Below are positions 58,015 through 64,000 of a DNA stretch of 64,000 nt, piece by piece; position 1 is the stretch's first letter, and each line of letters starts with the position of its first letter. This DNA is from Xenorhabdus cabanillasii. Its GTDB lineage: Bacteria > Pseudomonadota > Gammaproteobacteria > Enterobacterales > Enterobacteriaceae. Position numbers and translations under genes: made by a program. Under the pieces are notes generated by a model. It saw only the letters and a program-made list of their open reading frames with translations. It was not told the DNA's origin and did not search any database. The stretch lies in contig NZ_QTUB01000001.1 in NCBI RefSeq assembly GCF_003386665.1, positions 620,001-684,000 on the forward strand, read 5' to 3'.

Positions 58015-58329
58015 ATGTCTTGGTTGATACTTCTCATCGCGGGTTTACTTGAAGTTGTGTGGGCTGTGGGCCTGAAATACACTCAGGGTTTTTCTCGTTT
58101 AGTTCCGAGTCTAATTACCATCAGTGCGATGAGTGTCAGTATAGGGTTACTGGCTTATGCTATGAAAAACTTACCAGCAGGAACTGCCTATGCGGTATGG
58201 ACAGGCATCGGGGCTGTAGGTACAGCGATCTTCGGTATTATAGTATTGGGGGAATCTGCGAACTTTGCCAGGATATTGAGTCTTGGTCTCATTATTGTTG
58301 GTATTATTGGCCTGAAATTTGCCAGCTGA
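58015..58329 (+). CDS. gdx: Guanidinium exporter Gdx (SugE)
   Basis: 104-residue small multidrug resistance family protein with four membrane helices, working as a dual-topology dimer and exporting guanidinium against protons. The essential Glu13 is in [13 protein letters not shown], and the Gdx-type W and G positions ([20 protein letters not shown]) are present. Controlled by the guanidine-II riboswitch upstream. Confidence 0.95.
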   Translation: MSWLILLIAGLLEVVWAVGLKYTQGFSRLVPSLITISAMSVSIGLLAYAMKNLPAGTAYAVWTGIGAVGTAIFGIIVLGESANFARILSLGLIIVGIIGLKFAS

Positions 58330-58360
58330 CTGTCAGTAAGGTTTGATGATTTGTCAATGA

Positions 58361-58379
58361 ACCCAGCATAATGCTGGGT
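58361..58379. terminator. Bidirectional terminator between gdx and the Nlp-like gene
   Basis: ACCCAGCAT and ATGCTGGGT form a perfect stem with a one-base centre plus flanking AA/TT; followed by CTTATTTTT on the plus strand. Confidence 0.8.
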
Positions 58380-58390
58380 CTTATTTTTGC

Positions 58391-58603
58391 TCATTTTTTC
58401 TCATAACGAGAAGGCCATATCTCTTCCGGTGTAAGCCCTAGTGCGGCTGCGATAAGACGTTCTCCTTTTGGCCAGTGGCGTTGTAGAGCATTGGCAAGTG
58501 TTGATGATGCTAACCCGGCAGTACGTGACACTTCTGATAGTGTTGTGCCTCTTTTTTTCAATTCAGCAATGATATCAGCGGAATGCCAATCTTTATTTTC
58601 CAT
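58391..58603 (-). CDS. Ner/Nlp-family DNA-binding protein
   Basis: 70 residues: DWHSADIIAELKKRGTTLSE, VSRTAGLASSTLANALQRHW, PKGERLIAAALGLTPEEIWP SRY, the complete Ner domain (Mu Ner repressor, E. coli SfsB/Nlp). Such proteins repress or activate target promoters by binding short inverted sites. AGGAGAACTTAAG precedes the ATG. Divergent from an XRE regulator with C-box-like operators in between. Confidence 0.9.
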   Translation of the reverse strand: MENKDWHSADIIAELKKRGTTLSEVSRTAGLASSTLANALQRHWPKGERLIAAALGLTPEEIWPSRYEKK

Positions 58604-58660
58604 TCTTAAGTTCTCCTGTTACCTGTCATTTTTCAATTAAAAAGAAATGGATTAATAGTA

Positions 58661-58713
58661 GACTATGAGTCACACATAATAACATAACTAAGATTTAAAT
58701 GTGACTCATAGTC
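58661..58713. promoter_or_regulatory. Paired C-box-like operators between divergent regulators
   Basis: GACTATGAGTCACA (58661-58674) is the perfect inverse of TGTGACTCATAGTC (58700-58713). The right one, with its following CCGTGG, matches the operators of restriction-modification controller proteins (GTGACTTATAGTCCGTG in C.Esp1396I, recalled from the literature). The left one faces the Nlp-like gene. Confidence 0.72.
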
Positions 58714-58750
58714 CGTGGTCGGATAAGTAACATGAATCGATACTTATCGG

Positions 58751-58987
58751 ATGAAAACATCGAACAACATAAAATCCGTTTTTGGACAAAGAATTAGATA
58801 TCTCAGGAAAGAAGCCGGGATGTCGCAGGAGGCTTTTGCCGATAAGTGTGGTTTGGATCGAACTTATGTCAGCGGCATTGAACGCGGTGTCAGAAATCCT
58901 ACCTTAGAAATTATTTATGTCATTGCTAATGGATTGCAAATTGAGTTGAATGAACTGTTCAGTTTTGAGACTTCTGTTTCCCCCTAA
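58751..58987 (+). CDS. XRE-family regulator, restriction controller (C-protein) type
   Basis: 78 residues with a helix-turn-helix ([20 protein letters not shown]) and the extended motif [20 protein letters not shown], which is the hallmark of C proteins such as C.AhdI. There is no clear ribosome binding site before ATG 58751, as is common for C genes, many of which are leaderless. No restriction or methylase gene follows, so it is an orphan. It probably autoregulates through the C-box and may control the Nlp-like gene. Confidence 0.83.
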   Translation: MKTSNNIKSVFGQRIRYLRKEAGMSQEAFADKCGLDRTYVSGIERGVRNPTLEIIYVIANGLQIELNELFSFETSVSP

Positions 58988-59053
58988 TTAAAATTTCTAC
59001 AAATTATTTCATTAATCATGATAAGAGACTGTCTGAACTTTGTGGTGTAAAAC

Positions 59054-59089
59054 CACCTTTGGGCTTTGTGAACTATATGCCCAAAGGTG
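59054..59089. terminator. Hairpin between XRE gene and nucleoside hydrolase
   Basis: CACCTTTGGGC and GCCCAAAGGTG form a perfect 11-base-pair stem with a 14-base loop between convergent genes. T tract weak. Confidence 0.6.
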
Positions 59090-59114
59090 ATATTGAATAT
59101 AGTACATAGTGTTA

Positions 59115-60065
59115 TCAGAGCGCTGTCTCCCCAATATTGTTTAAGGCATCAATGATCATCTGCCAAAATTTGTCTTGATCCAGTTTTACGGCAACTTGAG
59201 TATGGCAGCCTTCTGGGGGAGGAACGCGGAAGTCAGCGACTGTCATACCTGTCGTTAAAGCTCCTGTCATCTCGATATTGACGGGGATTTTCTGGGTAGT
59301 CATAACCGTAGGATCAATGACATAAGCAACTGCGCAGGGATCATGGACTGGAGGATAATTGAAGCCTTGCCATATCCGATAACTTTCTCCATAAAATTCC
59401 AGTGCATCTAATACAAACTGAGCCGGACGTGTTTTTATCCGCGCAATTGCCTCAATCACTTCTGGGGTTGCCTGAGCTTGATGGGTAAGATCTAATCCAA
59501 CCATTGTTAGTGGCCATTTTTCATTAAAAACAATGTGAGCAGCTTCAGGGTCGATCAAGATATTAAATTCAGCAACAGCGCTCCTGTTACCTATATGGTA
59601 ACCACCGCCCATTAATACAACTTCTTTTACTCGTTCAACAATGTGGGGCGCTTTTCGGGCAGCAAGGGCGATATTAGTCAAACCTGCCGTTGGAACTAAC
59701 GTCACGCTTTTAGGCGGATATTCCATGATGATATCAATGATCAAATCAACTGCATGCCGCGGATCCAGTTTTATTACAGGCTCAGGCAATTCAGTGCCGT
59801 CCAGACCGGTTTCTCCGTGAATGTCGGGTGCAGTTTTGATCTCTCTTACCAGTGGGCGATGGCACCCCGCAGCAAACGGAACATTGTGGATATTAGCGAT
59901 ACAGGCAATGGAAAGCGCATTACGGGTAACTTTATCTAAGGTTTGGTTACCAACAACGGTCGTCACAGCTAAGAGTTCGATATCGGGGTTTCCATGGGCA
60001 AGCAGCATGGCAATGGCATCATCGTGACCAGGATCACAATCGAGGATAATTTTCTTAGGAAGCAT
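59115..60065 (-). CDS. Inosine-uridine-type nucleoside hydrolase
   Basis: 316 residues. Hydrolyses the N-glycosidic bond of ribonucleosides. The calcium-binding start IILDCDPGHDDAIAMLLAHG is complete, with NIHGETGLDG-like IHGETGLDGTELP, VLMGGGYHIGNRS, AEFNILIDPEAAHIVF and the distal Asp in PPVHDPCAVAYVI. It resembles RihA/RihB; which nucleosides it prefers cannot be told. AAGGAATAAAT precedes the ATG. It stands alone, divergent from the FAD oxidase operon. Confidence 0.9.
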   Translation of the reverse strand: MLPKKIILDCDPGHDDAIAMLLAHGNPDIELLAVTTVVGNQTLDKVTRNALSIACIANIHNVPFAAGCHRPLVREIKTAPDIHGETGLDGTELPEPVIKLDPRHAVDLIIDIIMEYPPKSVTLVPTAGLTNIALAARKAPHIVERVKEVVLMGGGYHIGNRSAVAEFNILIDPEAAHIVFNEKWPLTMVGLDLTHQAQATPEVIEAIARIKTRPAQFVLDALEFYGESYRIWQGFNYPPVHDPCAVAYVIDPTVMTTQKIPVNIEMTGALTTGMTVADFRVPPPEGCHTQVAVKLDQDKFWQMIIDALNNIGETAL

Positions 60066-60470
60066 ATTTATTCCTTTTACGGTGCCTAAAAATTATGGTG
60101 CTCAAATATACATACCAAGAATAATTCACCATCAGTAAAAATTCTTCTGCTGACTATCACAAAATGACATGATAAAAATAATAACTTATTAACAATAACT
60201 TTAATTATTGTGATTTAATTAACATAAAAATAACAAATAATTTGAGCATTTCTAATACATGTGATTCATATATAGAGTAAAAGTTTGTGGATGAACTTTT
60301 CTTATTTTTATTAACTTATTAATTATTTATTTTAGTATCCTTTTGTTATTCCAATTGAATAAAAAATATTACCTGAATAAACGATTTTAAATAAACGCGA
60401 TACGAGTCCCTGAATAGAAAGCTGTTGGTAGTGTATATCAGGGAAAGGACTGATGCTCACGGGGTGTAAT
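60066..60470. other. AT-rich divergent promoter region
   Basis: About 400 bases without a gene between the nucleoside hydrolase and the oxidase operon. Probable promoters of both; no operator recognised. Confidence 0.4.
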
Positions 60471-61772
60471 ATGAACAATCAGATCGATTCATTAACATAC
60501 TATGCAGCAACCAAAAAATATGATCTTCGCTTCCCGACACTGACAGAAGATCTGGATGTCGATGTCGTTATCATTGGTGGTGGATTTTCGGGTGTAAATA
60601 CTGCACTGGAACTGGCAGAAAAAGGCATTACCAATATCGCGATTTTGGAAGGAAGGACTCTGGGATATGGTGGAACGGGGCGCAATGGCGGGCAGGTTAT
60701 GACTGGCATGGGTCATGATTTGGATCGGATTAAACACCATGTCGGTAAGAAAGGTCTGGAGACAATATTTAAAATCAGCAACATGGGGGCTGAAATTATT
60801 CGTGACCGGATTGCCAAATATGATATCAAGGCGGATTTCTGTCGGGGTTATGGTTATCTGGGTTATAACTCCCGACAAGAGAAAACATTGCGAGGCTGGC
60901 TGAAAGAATTTCGGGAAGTCAGTCCTGATGTGGAGATTGAACTTTATACTGGTTCAGATGTTAAGAAAGTCATTGGTTCAGATCTTTACACTTCTGCATT
61001 GAAACATATGGGCGGAGGGCATGTTCATTCATTGAACCTATTGTTGGGCGAAGCCAAAGCAGTCACAGAGTATGGCGTCAAAATTTTTGAAAACAGCCAG
61101 GTTTTGAATGTGGAATATGGCCCACGGGTTACCGTTCGTACAACAATGGGCTCTGTGCGGGCGAACAAAATGCTATGGGCGTGCAATGCTTTTCTGAATG
61201 GTCTTGAACCAACTATTTACAAAAAAACGATTAATACTTACGCATTCCAGTTAATGACAGAAGAACTATCAGATGAACTGATAGAAAAAATCAGCCCGAT
61301 CCGTGGTGCATATAGTGATATCAACCCTGTTATCAATTACTACCGGGTCACCAAAGAGAACCGATTGCTATTTGGTAGTGCGACAAAATATCTCGAATAT
61401 ATTCCTTCGGATTTAAAAGAATGGAACCGCAAGCAGATGCTGGATGTTTATCCCTACCTGAAAGATGTGAAAATTGAATTGGCATGGGGTGGGCCTATGA
61501 GTTGTAGCGCCAATCTCTTCCCACAAATAGGTTCTTTGCCAAAACATAACAACGTGTTCTATGTCCAAGGTTATTCGGGTTTTGGTGTGACGCCAAGCCA
61601 TATTATCTGCAAAGTACTGGCAGAAGGTATGAGTGAAGGCTCCGAGCGCTATTCACTGCTAAGTTCTATCCCACATCTTAATATTATCGGCAAAGATAAA
61701 TTGAGGCATTTGCTTCTTTCTGCCGGGAAGATTTGGCATCAAGCGTCAGGCTATTGGAAAGGGCGTCGTTAG
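60471..61772 (+). CDS. FAD-dependent amine oxidase, PuuB-like (DadA/DAO family)
   Basis: 433 residues from ATG 60471 (MNNQIDSLTYYAATKKYDL); an in-frame ATG 18 bases earlier is possible. Rossmann motif VVIIGGGFSGVNTALELAEK, GYGGTGRNGGQVMTGMG flavin contact, HSLNLLLGEAKAVTE, and C-terminal VQGYSGFGVTPSHIICKVLA. The arrangement equals gamma-glutamylputrescine oxidase and related amine oxidases. With the cupin and aldehyde dehydrogenase downstream it forms an operon that oxidises an amine to an aldehyde and then an acid; the real substrate is unknown. Puu ligase and hydrolase are missing. Confidence 0.86.
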   Translation: MNNQIDSLTYYAATKKYDLRFPTLTEDLDVDVVIIGGGFSGVNTALELAEKGITNIAILEGRTLGYGGTGRNGGQVMTGMGHDLDRIKHHVGKKGLETIFKISNMGAEIIRDRIAKYDIKADFCRGYGYLGYNSRQEKTLRGWLKEFREVSPDVEIELYTGSDVKKVIGSDLYTSALKHMGGGHVHSLNLLLGEAKAVTEYGVKIFENSQVLNVEYGPRVTVRTTMGSVRANKMLWACNAFLNGLEPTIYKKTINTYAFQLMTEELSDELIEKISPIRGAYSDINPVINYYRVTKENRLLFGSATKYLEYIPSDLKEWNRKQMLDVYPYLKDVKIELAWGGPMSCSANLFPQIGSLPKHNNVFYVQGYSGFGVTPSHIICKVLAEGMSEGSERYSLLSSIPHLNIIGKDKLRHLLLSAGKIWHQASGYWKGRR

Positions 61773-61845
61773 CGTTATTGATTTTGGAATTTTCACTTTT
61801 TGCACATGAACTTTTTTGCACAATTAATTCTGAAAGGTAAAAGTC

Positions 61846-62226
61846 ATGATAAAGCCATTATTGTTAAATAAAGTACTTCCTGAATTAATGCCGATTGGTA
61901 GTGTCACCAATCTTGGTTCTATTGTTGTAGAAGGCGATCCACAGGCAAGTGGTGCAATGATCCACGGAGAGCCAACGGATAACCTGACTTGCGGTATTTT
62001 TGCCTGTACCAAAGGAAAATTTAAGATGGTTTATCCCTTTGATGAAATGGCAACCGTTCATGAAGGATCCGTGAAACTGACGGATGTTAAAACGGGGATT
62101 ATGGTCGAATACCACGAAGGTGACTCATGGTTTGCGGCGAAAGGCGCTGAAGTCTTGTGGGAGATCACCAGTGAACGCTTCGTTAAACACTATATGGCAT
62201 GTGTCAATGCTCAGGTTTCAGACTGA
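61846..62226 (+). CDS. Cupin domain protein (DUF861-type)
   Basis: 126 residues; a single small beta-barrel of the (S)-ureidoglycine/EutQ-like cupin type with FACTKGKFKMVYPFDEMATV, HEGSVKLTDVKTGI and YHEGDSWFAAKGAEVLWEI. It is frequent beside FAD oxidases of this class, with unknown role, perhaps binding the product or a metal. GAAAGGTAAAAGTC precedes its start; 73 bases after the oxidase and 15 bases before the dehydrogenase. Confidence 0.83.
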   Translation: MIKPLLLNKVLPELMPIGSVTNLGSIVVEGDPQASGAMIHGEPTDNLTCGIFACTKGKFKMVYPFDEMATVHEGSVKLTDVKTGIMVEYHEGDSWFAAKGAEVLWEITSERFVKHYMACVNAQVSD

Positions 62227-62241
62227 CAAGGGGGAAATATA

Positions 62242-63735
62242 ATGAGTGAAATCACTTTGCTAGATTCCGTTACAGCTTTTTTGCAACGTTCTCATGGCCA
62301 TTATATCAATGGACAGGCTGTTCGTGGTCAGGAAGGCAAAACCTTTTCGGTCGTTAACCCTGCATCTGATGAGGTGATTGCTACTGTCAACCGGGGAAGT
62401 CAGGCAGAAGCTAATGCCGCTATGGAAGCGGCATCAACGGCTTTTCATGGTTCATGGGCACAGACTTCTCCTATGGAACGTGGCAATTGTCTGATTCGAT
62501 TGGCGGATTTACTGCAAAAACATAGTGAAGAACTTGCTCAGCTTGAAAGTCTGTGTTCAGGAAAAACCATTCAGCTATCACGTATGCTGGAGGTTGGTGC
62601 TTCTGCTGAGTACTTGCGCTACTTCGCCGGTTGGTCGAGCAAAATAAGCGGTGAAACGCTGAATGTTTCATTGCCATCATTCAAAGGGGAGCAATATACC
62701 GCTTTTACCCGTCGTGAACCTGTTGGTGTGGTAGTCGGGATTATTCCATGGAATTTCTCGATTATGATCGCCATCTGGAAACTGGGAGCGGCATTGGCCT
62801 GTGGTTGTACGATTGTTCTGAAACCCAGCGAATATACTCCCTTAACTATGCTGCGTGTGGCAGAACTGGCGAAGGAAGCCGGAATTCCTGATGGTGTGAT
62901 CAACATTGTTAATGGTTCTGGTACTGATGTGGGGGCGGAACTACTCGCTCATCCACTATGTGCCAAAGTCACTTTTACGGGATCAGTCCCTACTGGCTTA
63001 CTGATTGGTCAATCTGTGATGGAAAACGGCCTGCTCCGTGCAACGTTGGAGTTGGGAGGCAAAAATGCGGCGGCTTTCTTGGCGGATATGTCTGTCGAGA
63101 AAATTGTTGAAGGAATATTAGAAGCTGGTTATGTGAATCAGGGGCAAATTTGTGCAGCGGCGGAACGTTTCTATATTCCTTCTGTTCACATGGATGCGGT
63201 TTTGAAATTACTTTCTGAACGTTTGTCTGCGATGAAGATTGGCTCTCCCCTTGATGAAACAACAGAGATGGGACCTTTGGCAAACAAAGAGCATTACGAA
63301 AAAATTCTGTCTCTGTTTGAAAAAGCGCGCCAGGAGGGGAATGAAATCATATATGGTGGCCGTGCACTGGAAGGGAAAGGTTTCTTTGTTATGCCAACCG
63401 TGATCCGTGCGAAAAGCGCCGAAGATACGTTAATGAAAGAAGAAACGTTCGGCCCGATAGGGACCTTCCTCAGTTACGATGATGAGGAAGAGCTGATTGC
63501 CATGATGAATGCAACGCCATTCGGCTTATCTGCCAGTTTATGGACAAACGACTTAAGTAAGGCAATGCGCATGATCCCACGTATCCGGGCGGGTATTTTA
63601 TGGATTAACATGCATACGTTCCTTGATCCCGCAGTTCCGTTTGGTGGTATGAAATCTTCAGGAATTGGTCGTGAGTTTGGCAAGGAATTCATTGAGCACT
63701 ACACAGAACTAAAATCGGTCATGATGCGATATTGA
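62242..63735 (+). CDS. NAD(P)-dependent aldehyde dehydrogenase
   Basis: 497 residues. Catalytic Glu in TLELGGKNAAAFL, catalytic Cys in NQGQICAAAERFYIP, cofactor motif FTGSVPTGLLIG, and IIPWNFSIMIAIWKLGAALA. Closest by eye to PuuC/FeaB-type enzymes that oxidise amine-derived or phenylacetaldehyde-type aldehydes. As last gene of the oxidase operon it should remove the aldehyde made by the FAD oxidase. Confidence 0.93.
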   Translation: MSEITLLDSVTAFLQRSHGHYINGQAVRGQEGKTFSVVNPASDEVIATVNRGSQAEANAAMEAASTAFHGSWAQTSPMERGNCLIRLADLLQKHSEELAQLESLCSGKTIQLSRMLEVGASAEYLRYFAGWSSKISGETLNVSLPSFKGEQYTAFTRREPVGVVVGIIPWNFSIMIAIWKLGAALACGCTIVLKPSEYTPLTMLRVAELAKEAGIPDGVINIVNGSGTDVGAELLAHPLCAKVTFTGSVPTGLLIGQSVMENGLLRATLELGGKNAAAFLADMSVEKIVEGILEAGYVNQGQICAAAERFYIPSVHMDAVLKLLSERLSAMKIGSPLDETTEMGPLANKEHYEKILSLFEKARQEGNEIIYGGRALEGKGFFVMPTVIRAKSAEDTLMKEETFGPIGTFLSYDDEEELIAMMNATPFGLSASLWTNDLSKAMRMIPRIRAGILWINMHTFLDPAVPFGGMKSSGIGREFGKEFIEHYTELKSVMMRY

Positions 63736-63765
63736 TAGCAACAGGCCATTTATACTAACAAATTT

Positions 63766-63800
63766 CAGGTTGTCTCATAGAGCGTAAACGGGGCAACCTG
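63766..63800 (+). terminator. Hairpin after the aldehyde dehydrogenase gene
   Basis: CAGGTTG and CAACCTG pair around a 21-base loop; weak T tract, so tentative. Confidence 0.45.
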
Positions 63801-63924
63801 TAATAAATTGTCATAAATGTGTTATTAACTTTTCACAGTAATGTCATATTAGGTGTTCACTATTTGGGGATAAATTCATATTTATGGTGTTTTGTTTAAT
63901 TTTCCCGAAAGTAAGGAACCCTCT

Positions 63925-64000
63925 ATGCCTTATAGCTACATCCCCTCCCGTAATTACACAAAAAACTTGCTAATTCTTACTATCGCCATATTAATGTCAG
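63925..64000 (+). CDS. Start of a gene running off the window
   Basis: AAGGAACC precedes an ATG that opens 25 codons (MPYSYIPSRNYTKNLLILTI, AILMS) with a hydrophobic run starting at residue 14, which fits a signal anchor or first membrane helix. Product unknown. Confidence 0.45.
   Translation, partial: MPYSYIPSRNYTKNLLILTIAILMS

Overview
The window looks like a chromosomal segment of an insect- or nematode-associated Enterobacterales species of the Morganellaceae, most likely Xenorhabdus with Photorhabdus as the main alternative. The basis is the very high similarity of the housekeeping proteins to enterobacterial ones, the gene order dsbD-dcuA-aspA-fxsA-groES-groEL-yjeI-epmB-efp-gdx, the AT-rich intergenic regions, two Ail/OmpX-like outer membrane proteins and the very heavy load of insertion-sequence debris. 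The assignment is inference from protein recall, not a database search.

Left core (1-5.4 kb): the macromolecular synthesis operon end (rpsU-dnaG, minus strand, with its internal attenuator), divergent tsaD, a strong shared terminator, then two tandem Ail/PagC-like barrels. Next comes a decayed hexuronate locus (5.7-7 kb): an intact UxuR/ExuR-type regulator between a 26-codon stub of a zinc alcohol dehydrogenase and a stub of uxuA cut by an IS3 end.

Accessory region (7-43.3 kb): a scrambled integrative conjugative element (ICE) of the G-type (PFL_47xx/PFGI-1-like) family that ends at tRNA-Phe. Its conjugation genes survive only as fragments (12.0-15.7 kb: TraG-like protein, PFL_4711-like protein, VirB4-like ATPase). 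The tRNA-proximal end is better preserved (36.7-42.9 kb): two ArdB/KlcA-like antirestriction proteins, a CbtA-like toxin, an Api92-like protein, an N6-methylase-like protein, a degenerate TraI/MobH protein and the tyrosine integrase. Between these lie orphan toxin/immunity modules (an S-type bacteriocin stub, a nuclease toxin with YezG immunity, a second toxin tip with DUF4279 immunity, higBA) and at least a dozen IS families (IS1, IS3, IS5, IS6, IS30, IS66, IS110, IS256, IS630, ISAs1, Tn3, a group II intron), most of them broken or nested.

Right core (43.3-64 kb): tRNA-Phe, yjdC, dsbD, dcuA, then an AT-rich insertion (AEC permease, Fe(II)/2-oxoglutarate oxygenase, dead IS5-type element) that separates dcuA from aspA; then fxsA, the heat-shock groES-groEL operon, yjeI, epmB/efp (EF-P and its lysylation enzyme), gdx under a guanidine-II riboswitch, an Nlp-like regulator divergent from an orphan restriction-controller (C-protein) homologue with C-boxes, a nucleoside hydrolase, and an amine-catabolism-like operon (FAD oxidase, cupin, aldehyde dehydrogenase).

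The observations I consider most novel are: (1) two copies, 6.7 kb apart, of a five-hairpin RNA-like element whose stems are preserved by compensatory changes; (2) a 23-residue peptide gene with a good ribosome binding site, directly upstream of a histidine-rich GRDP-like protein, which resembles a minimal modified-peptide locus; (3) a recurring hairpin leader in front of the ICE cargo genes; and (4) an orphan C-protein/C-box switch without a restriction-modification system.
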